Shown: piece by piece, positions 1 to 11,770 of the stretch
How the letters are laid out: every line of letters starts with the position of its first letter
Numbering within the stretch: position 1 is the first letter of the stretch
NCBI GenBank assembly: GCA_029204225.1
Contig: CM055104.1
Location: forward strand, 45,825,835 to 45,885,834
DNA: 60,000 bases
Origin: Diphasiastrum complanatum
Taxonomy: Eukaryota; Streptophyta; Lycopodiopsida; Lycopodiales; Lycopodiaceae
Direction: 5' to 3'
The notes under the pieces: generated by a model
Told to the model about the DNA's origin: nothing
What the model saw: the letters and a program-made list of their open reading frames with translations, nothing else
Database searches by the model: none
Made by a program: the position numbers and the translations under genes

Positions 1-1029
1 GCAACATTTGCTCCATCATCTGATTAATTCTCTTCATATGATGATCATCTTTTGCAGGATGATATAAAGAACTAAAGCTCAAGAATGTTTCCAACTTGGC
101 AAGTACAACCAACCAAAAGTGATAGGTCAACTTCAAATCACGATCACTCACTATATCACTTGGTAATCCATAAAGTCTAAACAAGCATTCAACAAAAATT
201 TGAGCCAAATTAAAAGCCTTTGCGACGATCTTTATTGGAATGAACATAGCCAACTTGGTCAAACGGTCAACAATCACCCAAAATGCATCATTTTATTTAT
301 TTGTCCTCGGTAATCCCACTATGAAATACTATCCCATTTTTTTCTATCAAAAATATTCAATGGATGCGAGAGACTCCCAACTTTAAGACATTTTGCCTTA
401 TGAAGTTGACATTGGTCACACTTAACCGCATAAGATTCTACAAAGGGTTTGAGTTTTGGTCCATTAAAATCCCTTCATACTAAATCTAATGTATGATGTA
501 TGCCTGAATACCTTGCAAGGTGAGTTATGACACTCATGAAAGATTTTAATTGCATCCACATTGGACACACACATCTTCTCTTTTTTGAACAAGAGTCTAT
601 TATAGATAGAGAAGTCATCAACATTTCTTCTAATCTTTTTCCCAAGTTGATCACGTTGAAATTAGTCTCGCTTGAAGAATTTGCTAGTACTTTATGCGAA
701 ATTGGTCTAAAATATAGGTCTTTTTCACAAAGATCCCTTAGAAAAAGATTCATTTACTTCACTAATTTGACTAAGTGTATCTGCCACTTGATTAGTGGTT
801 CCCTTGATATAGCACACCTCAAAGCCGAATTCTTGCATATGAGTTTTGCCCATCGGACCTTAAGACCTCTCAGATCATTTTGATTACAAAAATACTTTAA
901 AGGCTGGTGATCTATATTCACCATGAATTTATTACCATACAAGTAATGTCTCGATGATTTAAGAGCATGGATCATTGCAAAAATCTCATTTTCTTGAATA
1001 GTGTACTTTGTTTGTGCATGTGATAGCAA
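1..1029 (-). pseudogene. Ty3/gypsy pol fragment: RNase H to integrase
   Basis: Read on the minus strand, 1029-754 encodes the Ty3/gypsy RNase H pattern (YTIQENEIFAMIHALKSSRH, then the DHQPLKYF motif). About 753-475 encodes the linker and the start of the integrase zinc-binding region (GIHHTLDLV). About 380-300 resembles the segment before the integrase core, and 60-1 encodes PAKDDHHMKRINQMMEQM, equivalent to the conserved HPQTDGQTERVNQ region. Reading requires several frame changes and stops, so this is a decayed copy. It continues past the left edge of the window. No RT is found on its upstream side, so the element is 5'-truncated. Confidence 0.85.
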
Positions 1030-1313
1030 TTGTCATTGAGCAAAAGATTGTTTTGTTGTTGTTATTGGAGACTATTGTTCTTTATGACATTCAAAGCCCT
1101 ACAAGCATCCCTAGTTGTAAGAATCATGAAGTGGAAACAATCACTAGTCATTCATATTGCTAAAGAATTAACACACATAAAATCACATTATAGTATTAAT
1201 TTGTATCATAAGGTCACAAGAAAGAAAGTGAGAGACAGGGAGTAGGTTAGTGCCTCCTCACCCTAGTCCACCTTTAAGTATACATACCTTTCCATATGAA
1301 GAGAAATAGTTTA

Positions 1314-1860
1314 TTAACTTGGTCTATGAGACATATGGGCCAATTTTATTAGCACAAGGTACAACATCGAGCACCTATTACAATCAACAAAATTGGCGTT
1401 ACATTTATTATATTCACCACTCTTCCTTAATGACAACTTTTGTGAAATTTTTATGGCTACATCTGATAAACACAATAAATACCTCAAAAAAAAATTTATA
1501 TGGGATCTGCACGATAACATAGACTTGCTTATCAGCCCAAGGGATGATCTTAACTTCACAAATGCAGCTCTTTGAAGTGAGCCTTTCATCACCTACAAGA
1601 TTCGAGTCAGTAAAGGCATGCAAATCAATAATATCCCCTTTATAGAGAATTCCATGATCTAGAGTGCCCGAGAGGTAACTTCAGATCTTTTTTGTACTTT
1701 TCCAATGTATGATCAATGGATCTTGCATATATTGACTTAGCCTACACACACTAAAGCATAGATTGGGCCTAGTTATGGTAATCCACATCAATGAGCCTAT
1801 AAGTTGCCTACAAAGAGTGATGTCCATGAAGGATCTAGTTTGAAATGAGTTTTGATCTCA
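1314..1860 (-). pseudogene. Ty1/copia RT-end/RNase H fragment
   Basis: Minus-strand reading gives, in order, an SRYMQDP-like segment (about 1750-1720), GTLDHGILYKGD and LHAFTDSNLVGDE (about 1680-1590), then IIPWADKQ (about 1540-1520). This is the usual copia order: end of RT, GTLDYGILY, the first catalytic Asp of RNase H (FTDSDWAGD) and the ISW-KKQ motif. Frameshifts and stops break it. The strand is opposite to the LTR just to its right (1875), so the two belong to different insertions. Confidence 0.75.
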
Positions 1861-1874
1861 TTACAAGCTTAAAA

Positions 1875-2202
1875 TGTGATAATGTAATTATTGTACAATT
1901 AATTAGATATACTGTATTTGGTTGTTACCGGGATTTGACCAACCATCAACATATCAGTCGGGCACTTGTCCCGTAGTCGGAGTTTGTCAGTCTTTTAGCC
2001 CATGTTGGGCCTATTAGTTAGACATGTGCCTATTTCACTAAGTTGACGACGCTTGTCGACGAGCCTATGCACTGGGGCTTTTACTATATGTATAGTTGTC
2101 TCTTTGTAATCAATAGCTTTTGTTGTGCCATCTTTGAGAGCTGGTGAGAAGTGGCTATGGTCATTGATTGATGTGATTTACATGCTGCACTAGATCCTAA
2201 CA
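1875..2202 (+). repeat. Putative LTR (328 bp), plus strand
   Basis: The segment begins TGTGATAATG and ends CCTAACA, lies just upstream of a tRNA-Met-type primer-binding site, and carries a U5-like CTTTGTAATCAATAGC stretch near 2104. No second copy is present in the window, so the ends rest on the TG..CA rule alone. The 11-bp gap to the primer-binding site is longer than usual, so the 3' end may be a few bases further right. Confidence 0.55.
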
Positions 2203-2213
2203 TGATTTTAACT

Positions 2214-2225
2214 TGGTATCAGAGC
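2214..2225 (+). promoter_or_regulatory. Retrotransposon primer-binding site
   Basis: TGGTATCAGAGC is complementary to the 3' end of plant initiator tRNA-Met, the standard primer site of plant LTR retrotransposons. It sits directly downstream of the putative LTR at 1875-2202 and fixes that element's orientation as plus. Confidence 0.8.
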
Positions 2226-3244
2226 GGTAGGGTGTTGCAGGTATGTACGATCTGGTGGAGCAATAGGATAGTGTCTTTCACCAGAAAAATAGCACTCAGA
2301 GCATCTCAGGAGAGAGGACTCCATACGGGGTATCGGCAGTCCGGATGGCAGGAGACAACAAAGTTCCTTCGATTGGAGCTTCGAGGAAGATCAAAACGAT
2401 CATCGTAAGGGAATTTTAGGAAGAATTTTGGAAAAACTTGCAGTTTCAGTAGTTTTGGGGACATCATTGGTGGTGGCCTCATAATTCACTATGTGGAAAG
2501 CCATTTGGCGCAACAGGGTTTGCAAGGGATTTGCAAAGAGTAGTGACAGAGAGCCATAGCAATTTATAGGGTCAATTTTGGTTGAAAACGGAGAAAATTT
2601 GGAAAATTTCTAGTTTTGTGGGGTGTTGACGTATTTTTGGAAAATCTAGTTGTTTGGAGTCAATACCGTACCAATTTCAGAGCTGTGAATTGTATCATAA
2701 CACTATAGGTAGGGTGACCTCTGTGGTGTAGGAAACTGCAAGAGAAAGCTTAGGAAAATACTGAGCACAGCCCAAGATATCTCTTTGTCCTCAAAGGCTA
2801 GGGTTTACAAGTAGAAAACCATTGTTCTCTCTCTATATTAAACAAATTTTGAATCTGTGAAAGGATGTAGAGTGTTAGAAAGAGGTGATAATGCAACAAC
2901 GACAAGTCGAAGGTTGTGAATGACTTATCGAGGGTAGCAGAATGAGCTTGCTTTCTTAATGCATGACTACGCCTATCAATATTGAACAAAAACATAATGA
3001 CAAGAGTCACATTCAATCTTTTAGCAACTAACTTTGGAATCATCAGAGCTAAAGTGATTACATAGCCAAACAATGAAAAATTGAATTATCAGACAAAATC
3101 AATATGAGATCACAAAGATTCTGACATAATACTAAACACAATAAATGATAGATTGATTCAGCAAAATGATGAGCATGAGACAATTGCGGATAGAAATCAC
3201 GTACTCTAAGCTATCTCTAAAATCTTTGTCTAATTTGCACTTCC
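2226..3244. other. No gene seen; decayed retrotransposon leader
   Basis: No reading frame here matches a family I know. The part next to the primer-binding site is probably the untranslated leader of the element whose LTR is at 1875-2202. A 91-aa open frame on the minus strand (2798-3073) shows no recognisable motif. Confidence 0.4.
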
Positions 3245-3636
3245 ATTGATAAGCAGTAAGTGCTAATAGCAAAACTCTGAAAGAACTCTAAAGAACTGAG
3301 CTAGAATGCTCAAGAGTGTTTAAGCTTGAAAGCTTGAGAGAGTTGTTATGTTATTCAAACTAATAAAAGTATGATTAGATATTTATAATAAGCAAATGTG
3401 GCTAGTCCAGTAAGACAGGTGATTAGGTCATAGATCATAATGGCTAGTTGGCCATAGTGAGCTGGCATCCATCCAGTTAGTACTTCCTAGAAACTACTAC
3501 TTGTGGAATCCACCTGTGAGCGATTTCCATGTACTTTTGTAGACTATATAAAAATATGCATAAAATTGCAGAGCTGGGTAGTGCAGTGGATGAAGATAAA
3601 AAATGATTAGTCGATCATCAGGAGAATAATCCAACA
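3245..3636 (-). repeat. 3' LTR of a minus-strand copia element
   Basis: On the minus strand the polypurine tract ATTAAGGGAGA (3647-3637) is followed at once by TGTTGGATTATTCTCCTGA, the classic start of a copia 3' LTR. A TATA-like TTATTATAAATATC lies further in (about 3380-3395). The low-coordinate end is a guess because no second LTR is present. A related LTR start recurs at 36285-36331. Confidence 0.65.
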
Positions 3637-3649
3637 TCTCCCTTAATCT

Positions 3650-5140
3650 GAATCCATGAATGCTTTGACCTTCAAACTTAGTTCTGCACAAAATTTCTTG
3701 TGTGCATCAAAGCTTAATGTTTTAGTAAAAATATATGCTATCATATCTTGCATTCAAGAGCACTGCAAGTCAACCTCTTTGTCGAGAGCTTTGCTTCTGA
3801 CGTAGTAATACTTAATTTCAATGTGCTTACTTCTAGAATGAAATCTAGGGTTGGCTGATAAAGTAAATGGCATTTTGATTATCACAAAATATGATTGTCG
3901 GAACATATTGATTCAGACTGATATCTAAATGTAAGTTTCTCAACCATATTGCTTCCTTTGTAGCTTGAGAGACTGCGATATACTCTGATCCAGTGGAAGA
4001 TAGAGCTATCGAAGTTTGCTTGCGACTGTTCCATGAAATAGGACCATTGTTGAGAAAGAATGTAAATCCTGAAGTGGATCTATGAGTGTCTACATCTCCT
4101 GCCCAACTTGCATATGAAAAACCACTAAGAATATTGAGTTTGTCGTTGTCGACTCCTCCATAGCAAATGAAAAAGTCCATAGTAGCTCGAAGATATCTCA
4201 TGACTTTGACAAGAGCCTTCTGATGTGTTATACTAGGATTGGTCATATACTGACTCAAGGAACTGACTACAAAAGCTATGTCTGGTCTGGTATAGATCAT
4301 CGCGTACATAAGAGATCCTATTATCGAATGATAAAAATACTCACGCATCTGCTCCTTCTTTTTGATTGTCTGGGGACCCTGGTCCTTTGACATCTTGAGT
4401 CCGGATCCATTGGTGAGAGAGCTAATTTGCAATTCATCAAATCATATCTGATCAAGACATTGTGAATGTATCTTTGCTAAGAAATATAGGTCAACTTCTA
4501 CTTTCTGTCTCTTTGGATTTGAATACATAGACAATAATGAGCTTCATTCAGATCGGTCATGTACTCAAATTTGGAAGATAGCATTTTCTTAGCTTCCTTT
4601 ATCAGATCGATATTGTTGTTGAAAAGCAATGTGTTGTCCACATACAAAGTGATAATGATAAAGAAATGCTGCACAGACTTGAAGTAGACATTTGAATCTG
4701 AAGAGCTTGGTGTGTAGCCATGATCGATAAGGAAAGTATTGATCCTTTGAAACCATGCTCGAACAGATTGCTTCAAGCCATAAAGTGCTTTATGGAGTTT
4801 ACACACATGGTTGTGTTTACCTTCAATATTGTAACCTTCAAGTTTCACCATGGAAATGTCCTCTTCAAGAACTCCATTAAGATATGCTATATGTACATCC
4901 ATTTGATGTATTTCCAAATCTGTTGTAGCAACAAATGACAATAGAAGTCTGAGAGAAGAATGCTTAACTACTAGACTGAAGGTCTAAGTGTAATCGACGT
5001 TCTGTACCTGAGAGAATCCTTTGGCTACAAGTCGAGCCTTTCTTCGATCGATACTTCCATCTGTGAAGGATTTTAGATCATTCAAGACCCAATCCATGTC
5101 CCTGATCTTTGTTTACAAAAGGAGCAAGCCAACAATCTTG
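3650..5140 (-). pseudogene. Ty1/copia reverse transcriptase-RNase H fragment
   Basis: From 5140 down, the minus strand encodes the RT N-terminal pattern (SIDRRKARLVAKGFSQ), then HQMDVHIAYLNG and KALYGLKQSVRAWF at 4941-4740, the catalytic box at about 4640, and the TDLNEAHYCL segment. At 4432-3845 follow the GSLMYAMIYTRPDIAF segment, SYASWAGDVDTHRSTSGF of RNase H and SSTGSEYIAVSQATKEAIWL. The RNase H tail HSRSKHIEIKYYYVR runs to about 3800. The catalytic YVDD reads YVDN, which should abolish polymerase activity. Two or three frame breaks separate the blocks. Gag, protease and integrase are missing upstream of 5140. The 3' LTR at 3245-3636 belongs to it. Confidence 0.88.
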
Positions 5141-5629
5141 CCAATGTAGAAAAATCAGCATCTACATAAAAAATGAGATGCAAAATAAAATATGTTTTCT
5201 GTCCGTACAATTACAACACCCTACTGTACTTCACACGTGTGGAACCAAAAATAGCAAAATATGAGCGTTCTACACACAAGATTGCAAGATATCACCAAGA
5301 TAGTGCACCAATAAACATAATTGTTACTATTGGTCTTTACTAAAAAAATGCATGATTAAAACTTTTGTCAATGTGCATTTTACTTCTACTACAGTCATAA
5401 GTTATATGGGGAATGTTCAAGCAACTTTGTACTTAAGTGTTGCCTAAGTTTCCAATGGTCATTAACTTGACATGATTATGAGTGGACTGTTCTTTGTAAA
5501 TGAAGTTATGACCATATAATGATTAAAAAAGTCTGTTTAAAAAAAAAAGGTGCTCCTATAGCTTGAATGCTTACTGGTTGGCCTTTCTGAGTCTTTTAGC
5601 CGCTGTTTAAATACTAAACTGCAAAATGG
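5141..5629. other. No gene seen
   Basis: AT-rich filler between the truncated copia pol and the leader of the next element. It contains CACACGTGTGG at about 5233 but no coding signature or clear repeat structure. Confidence 0.4.
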
Positions 5630-6219
5630 ATTTGATTGTCTCTAGAAACTCACTAAGATCTCTCTCTTGTAGTGTTTCACTCAAATTAGATTTCTAATCC
5701 AACAAATGGACTTATAATCTCAGTTCTAGCACTCCCTCACAAAGTTGGAATGAAGATAAGATGATGTGAAACCTACTTACAATCAAATCTTGCCAATTTT
5801 GGCTATTTTTGGACAAAAAAATGACTTAATCTCTTTCACACTTTTTGATGTACTTTCAAGACCTGTAAAACAAGTTTAGAGGACCTGATTTCAGCCTAGA
5901 TTAATTATATCTCATGACCCTAAGTCAAATCTAATCAATGGCACTCAATCTTGGTAGTTTATCCTAAGATTTCCACCAAAAATTACATCAAAAGCTCACA
6001 AATTGAATTTGTTTGGATCAAATGAATACCATGCATTAAATGCAGGTTAAGAGGTGCCCACACATGTATATAGTACGGATTTGGACCCCTACCAAGTTTG
6101 GGATCAAATTTCCTCACCAAAATCAAGATTTTAGCTTGCCCTCTCAGTATTAGTTTTTAGCACCAAAACTTGCTAAAAATGGATTTGCATTAGATCAATG
6201 GCTTATGATCTTGTACTTG
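5630..6219 (-). repeat. Leader region of a minus-strand copia element
   Basis: This stretch is closely similar to 34151-34475 (for example GCACTCCCTCACAAAGTTGG and GTTTAGAGGACCTGATTTCA occur in both). There it is the leader upstream of a copia gag on the same strand. Here it lies directly inside a primer-binding site and 5' LTR, but gag and pol have been deleted beyond 5630. Confidence 0.7.
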
Positions 6220-6231
6220 GATCTGATACCA
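6220..6231 (-). promoter_or_regulatory. Primer-binding site (minus strand)
   Basis: GATCTGATACCA is the reverse complement of TGGTATCAGATC, one base off the usual TGGTATCAGAGC. It abuts the LTR start TGTGAA at 6232 with no spacer. Confidence 0.8.
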
Positions 6232-6935
6232 TGTGAAAAGTACAGTACTAAGGACCATAAATGGATCTTTGAATGATCCACAAGGTGATTGTATGCTTGT
6301 TAAACAATCTATCAAAAACTAGTCATCAGAAAACAAGATCTAGTTTAGTAGCTTGATAGGAAACAAGTAGAGACAATCAAAACATTGATCAATTAGTATA
6401 ATCCAACTCCACACGTGTGGAAATAAGGCTGTAGTACGGCCTGTAGACAGTGTTTACAAAGTGCCAAAGCTGGGTTTCATTGGAAATCAAGAGTAATCAC
6501 CATACAATGAGAGGAAACTCGAGTTTCTCCTTGAGGCTCCAAAAAGTTTCTATCTTCTCACTATGGGAGCTTGGAATACATAGCAAATTCGACTTCCTTC
6601 TTGAAGTTAGGTGGATTTCCAGCATTTAATAAGGAAGTTAACTCACTCTCCTTGACCTAAGATGAAACCCTAGTCTATTTCCTAGAGTCATGCTTGGTAG
6701 ATAGCTAGTTGGTCAAATTTTCACCTTAAATCTAGGATTTAGGTCCTATAAGCTAGGAATCACTACCAAAATGACATGACCAACCCTATGGACTTGACCT
6801 AACCTACATAAGGAGTGGGTTGCCACTTGGAATCTTGGCCTCACATGTGTGGAATCCACTTATGTACAAAATTTACACTATACTACATGGTTTTTGATCA
6901 AGCTAGATTTGCCAATTTTTGGCAATTCTTCACAG
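6232..6935 (-). repeat. 5' LTR of a minus-strand copia element (704 bp)
   Basis: It begins TGTGAAAAGT next to the primer-binding site and ends TTCTTCACA, giving short inverted termini TGTGAA/TTCACA. Related LTR sequence recurs at 30671-31081 (next to copia RNase H) and at 59690-60000 (cut by the window edge); all three share TCTTCTCACTATGGGAGCTT. The internal region survives only as the leader at 5630-6219. Confidence 0.85.
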
Positions 6936-6954
6936 GGATAAGGGTGGAATGTGA

Positions 6955-7812
6955 AAGTCCTCAATTTAGAGCTTAAGATGCAGGAATATGCCAAGAGACT
7001 TTCATTTTATGCATGCATTTGGATCATACCGATGTAATTCTAGAATATGAGTGGTTTTACAATAAATGAAATACTTTAGATGTAGACTTTGAAAATCAAT
7101 CTTTGGTATTAAAAAAATGCAATGGTAAAAATGTCTCTAGTTTTGGAAAGACTGATGTACTTCCATTGCTGATGGTTTCTTCAACCGAAGTAATATAAAA
7201 ATTAATAATTTCAATTTTGAGTTGTTTCATCTTGTTTTAAAATTTACATTGCATTGTGATATTGCAAATCATCATAATGTGAATGTCTTTTATGATTGTA
7301 ACACTAAAACATTTCCATCAAGAGAAACAATTACTGCAAGACTTAAAACAAGAATTTAATAATGTTTTTCTAAATAGCTTACATATGGTTTACCACCCGC
7401 TCAGTACACCCATATTTTGATAACCATATCAATTTAGTTAGAAGGAAGAAGAGGAGGTGGCTAGGCAAATTGAGGAGTACCTTAAACAATGACATATTAT
7501 GCCTAGTAGATCACCTTGGGGAGCGCCCATTCTTATCAAAGATAAGAAAGACAAAATATTCTGGTCAAATGTGGATTACAGAGGTTGAATTAGAGTTATC
7601 AATTAAATAAGTACTCGCATCCTTGGATGGATGATCTCACAGATCAAATGAGTGGACTAAAATTCTTCACAAAAATTTATCTTCAAACTGGATACGTTCA
7701 GATGATGTATCCAAATTTGGTTTTAGGACACAATTTGGCTATTATGAGTTTTTGGTCTTACTTTTTGGTTTGACAAAGGCTCTTACTACTTTCCAACAAA
7801 AGGATTAGTAGG
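6955..7812 (+). pseudogene. Ty3/gypsy protease-end to RT fragment
   Basis: The plus strand reads DVILEYEWF (the DIILG.PW motif that closes gypsy protease) near 7030, then the RT entry sequence with SRSPWGAPILIKDKKDK near 7505 and NVDYRG near 7570. The block FRTQFGYYEFLVLLFGLTKA follows near 7720-7780. These match the Ty3/gypsy order SPWGAP, CVDYR, FRTRYGHYEFLVMPFGL. The catalytic YLDD box is lost because the copy ends at about 7812. Stops and frame changes are frequent. Confidence 0.85.
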
Positions 7813-8521
7813 GAATTTAATCATATACATTTTAGAAAAAGAGAATTGTGTACATACTGAACATTAATTGGATACCTCGTGTTTGTATTCATGAAAAGAG
7901 TATGTGGTCGACAATGTTGAAAAAACTATTAAATACCCTTTTTAGAGCCAATTCTTCAAGCTCTAAGTAATTGAATCGATATCTCTAGTTAATATAGGGC
8001 AAACTAGAATCCTTATTATATTTTATCGCAATATAGGGTATTACAAATCACAAAATATATTAAACTCTCTTTTAGTTATGGTCACATAAGCTCTAGCCTG
8101 ATTTATGTGTCATGATTTATGTCTGAAACATCTTGCCTAAGATGGATATTCTTTCTTACGACTCATAGGGTTTCGTGTGCCCAATATTATTCAAGTTATG
8201 TTACCTTGATATCTATATGGAATCCTATATGTGTAATATAAATCAAAAGAAATAGATGAGTGGACCTTTTTAGTTGATTTTTGATGGTTTAGGCATGTTC
8301 TCATGTAATGGGATCTATTTACAACTAAGCTTATCTATGTTTGCTCTTTACAGGCATGGTCTAGAAGCATCCTGACTATGGATGTGTTGGTGATGCAAAT
8401 CTAATCGCACTGAAAATTTCATAATTAATCCCATCCATCGTGCCTTTCTTAAGATACTTTTATAACCTATTTCACTCCTTATATAATAATAGATGTTATG
8501 TATATACAAATTGTATATAAA
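7813..8521. other. No gene seen
   Basis: AT-rich sequence after the gypsy RT break. No recognisable motif on either strand. Confidence 0.4.
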
Positions 8522-8605
8522 CTGATCTTAGCTTAGTTGGTAGAGCGGAGGGTTGTAGTGTTATCAGATATTCTTAGGTCGCTTGTTCGAATCCAGCATG
8601 TCGGA
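8522..8605 (+). tRNA. tRNA-Tyr(GTA)-like gene with intron, probably decayed
   Basis: The segment follows plant nuclear tRNA-Tyr: D arm TTAGCTTAGTTGGTAGAGC, anticodon GTA at 8555-8557, an 11-nt intron ending CAGAT (about 8559-8569) just after the base 3' of the anticodon, and a T loop TTCGAAT. Nuclear tRNA-Tyr genes of plants characteristically have an intron at this place. The acceptor stem (CTGATCT with ATGTCGG) has G-U pairs and one mismatch, and the T stem GCTTG/CCAGC has a T-C mismatch, so it may be a pseudogene. Confidence 0.75.
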
Positions 8606-9034
8606 TTTCATATTGGTCTTGATATTGTTTTTGGCCTCATGGCATATCAAACATATTAGGTTTGAATAGTTATATTTTTATATTTCTTTTCGAACTATGT
8701 TGAAATAGTTATTTTTATTTCTGGACACCAAAATAAAATAGTTGCAATTTATATTTTATGTTGGACTACATCCTTATGACTATGAACATCCAAAATATAT
8801 TATGCTAGACTATGCACATATAAATATACATAGCTTATGTTCAAACTTTTGTATTGTTTATTTTCGAGGCTAAAACTATTGTTATTGTACTTACGAGTCA
8901 TTGTTGGCCATTGTTGACTTGAACAACTTCACAAATAGTTAAATTATGGAAGTTTGATCCAAGGTAGATATGAAACCATACAAGATAAAATGAAAGGGCA
9001 CAAATAAAGCTAGGCATAAGAAATCAAGAGCATT
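8606..9034. other. No gene seen
   Basis: AT-rich spacer after the tRNA-like gene. Nothing recognisable on either strand. Confidence 0.4.
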
Positions 9035-9445
9035 ATGTATTATGGAAGGAGCCGGGCACATGCCATTCTACCAGGTAAGGATTCTCAAAAATTTTTGGGC
9101 CAGGTCCGTAGGGGCCGAGCCTACAAGATTTTGGAAAGCCGAACCGGGCAGAATAGCTTGTGCTTAGGCCTCCTTCCATTGCGTACTGGATACTTTGAAA
9201 ATTTTTACATGCTCATTATGAAGCATAATGAGCAGTTTGACTTTTTGTTGGCCACCTTGACACTGACACGTGACAGGCGTAGGCTTGCAGGCCTAACGCC
9301 TAACGCGCAGGCTAGAATGGGTAGCAATTTTTTTTTTGAAAAAAATAGTAACATATTCTTGCTTTTTAAGGAGCCCCAAAAATGGGCAGAATATGCACGA
9401 AATATCCATTACTTATTGGAAAAAATAAGTAAACATGTGATTTGA
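9035..9445 (+). other. Unrecognised 136-aa open frame
   Basis: An ATG-started frame of 136 codons in an otherwise stop-rich, AT-rich area. The sequence here is locally richer in G+C up to about 9320, which may be why it stays open. The product has no motif I recognise, no signal peptide and no membrane segment. It could be a chance frame in an old repeat; I do not claim it is a gene. Confidence 0.15.
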
Positions 9446-9797
9446 GACACATAACAAACATAAAACATATACTTATGTACACTTGTTATAGAGCTATTTT
9501 CACTCATTAGATTATTAGCACCATTGAATGTTGTTGAAAAAGAAAATGTCAAAAATTTCGCCAAGATGGTGAGAAAAGCAAGATAGGAATATTGGAAATT
9601 TTGACATTAATCATCTAAATAAAGATTAGACATTGAATAATGCCGTTAAAAGCAAGTGTTTGTTTGAAGAAAAAATTCTAATTAATAATTATCTTGAGCC
9701 TTAGAAAAAAATATTTAAATCCCTTTAACTTATCCATAGCTTAACTCTTTTTTCTTTTTTTTTTTGTGAATGAGCCATAATATCACACTATAGCTCC

Positions 9798-10020
9798 ATC
9801 TAGGCTTCTCACCTTTAGAAACCAAATTCTTCAAAGCTTTCAAAATATTGGTGAAAGTTCCCAAAACAATGTGTTGAGAGTGAAGGACTACAACATGGAG
9901 CTTGCTAGTATTGGTGATGCTATTAAGCAAAAGGAGCTTGTCCAAGTTGTTTTGAATGAAGATTTTTCTAACCTTGTCCAATCTTATGCAATTCAAAGTG
10001 AGGAATTCCATTCCCCCATA
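9798..10020 (+). pseudogene. Ty1/copia gag fragment
   Basis: The plus strand reads LRLLTFRNQILQS, then VLRVKDYNMELASIGDAIKQ and KELVQVVLNEDFSNL. These match the middle of copia gag. They also match, nearly word for word, the gag on the minus strand at about 33,800-33,690 (LMLRNQILQS, RELASIGEKIQDRELVQIV), so both derive from the same family. No other part of the element is nearby. Confidence 0.7.
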
Positions 10021-10034
10021 CCCACAGTTTAGGA

Positions 10035-10236
10035 AAGAGCAATAAAAGCTTATGATAAGACAATGCCCTAAGTCTACTATGTGGCATGCTATGATTTAGA
10101 TCATTGTACACGTGTTAAAACATGTATTTGTGTGGAAAGAGCTATGAAAGCTTATGCTAGACAATGCCCTAAATTTGGTACTTGACGTACCATAATTTAG
10201 TGACTAGATTATTGCACTCATGTTAATTCACAGGCA
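10035..10236 (+). repeat. Imperfect tandem duplication, two ~100-bp units
   Basis: The unit runs GAGCAATAAAAGCTTATGAT ... GACAATGCCCTAA ... GATTTAG ... TTGTACACGTGTTAA and repeats from about 10138 as GAGCTATGAAAGCTTATGCT ... GACAATGCCCTAA ... AATTTAG ... TTGCACTCATGTTAA. Confidence 0.75.
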
Positions 10237-10286
10237 ACAATTAGGGTTTTTTAGTTTTTTGGCAACTGCTCGATCCGATAAATTGA

Positions 10287-10340
10287 AAAATGCTCAAAAA
10301 CTCATACAATAGAAAAATGCTCAAAAACTCGCACAAGAAA
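10287..10340 (+). repeat. Short tandem repeat, two ~27-bp units
   Basis: AAAATGCTCAAAAACTCATA is followed by AAAATGCTCAAAAACTCGCA. Low-complexity duplication upstream of the (CT)n tract. Confidence 0.75.
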
Positions 10341-10460
10341 GAAAGATGCGAGTGGATAATGCAAGTTCAACTATCAATCAACCAAGGGATGGATCAGATG
10401 TATATTCCAGAATCTTGTTGTCCATCCTCATACCAATATGACGTTCATTATAAACTCTGT

Positions 10461-11140
<680 letters not shown>

Positions 11141-11400
11141 GACCTTGTTCGAGTTCGTCATTTTGAGCTTGACACATGGAAATGAGCAAATGTTTCATAA
11201 TCATTCTCTAGGGCCTTGTTCAAGCTCATCATTTTGAGGATGCCTCATGGGAATGAGCAAATGTTACATATTTAATGTTCTTCGGGACCTTGTTTGAGCC
11301 TTTTTTAGATTTGCACATGGCAATGAAAAAATGTGTAGTAAGCAATTATTAGGAGCTCATTCAAGCTCACTTGATTATTGCCATGTGGTACAGAATCCCA
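11141..11400 (+). repeat. Degenerate minisatellite, ~70-bp unit, about 3.5 copies
   Basis: Units start near 11141, 11211, 11285 and 11351. Shared parts are GACCTTGTTCGAG, TCATTTTGAG and CATGG.AATGAGCAAATGT. Confidence 0.75.
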
Positions 11401-11770
11401 TGAGCATTTTCTAAGTGATAAATTTTTTTTAAAGTATTCTTTTATCTTCCCTTGAAATTCAAAAAATGGGAAATGTAGAAGCTAGAGCAAACCAACAAGC
11501 AAAGTTAGATGCAACTTTGACTCTGATAGCGAAGGAACAAGTTAGTTACCGTGCAATCCTTCACAATATATAATAAACAAACAATATTAATATTAGATAA
11601 ATCAAAATGAGGAGGTATAGATTGCGTATTAATGACATCCTTAGTAGTCTGAGATACAACATTGTTAGAGATTTACTATAAAATATAAATGCACTGCTCA
11701 CTAATGTTATAAAAATTTGTTTAAGTATTACTTTTGATATCTTCTAAAATAAATCCTATTTATCATTTAT
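11401..11770. other. No gene seen
   Basis: AT-rich spacer up to the LTR at 11771. Nothing recognised. Confidence 0.4.
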
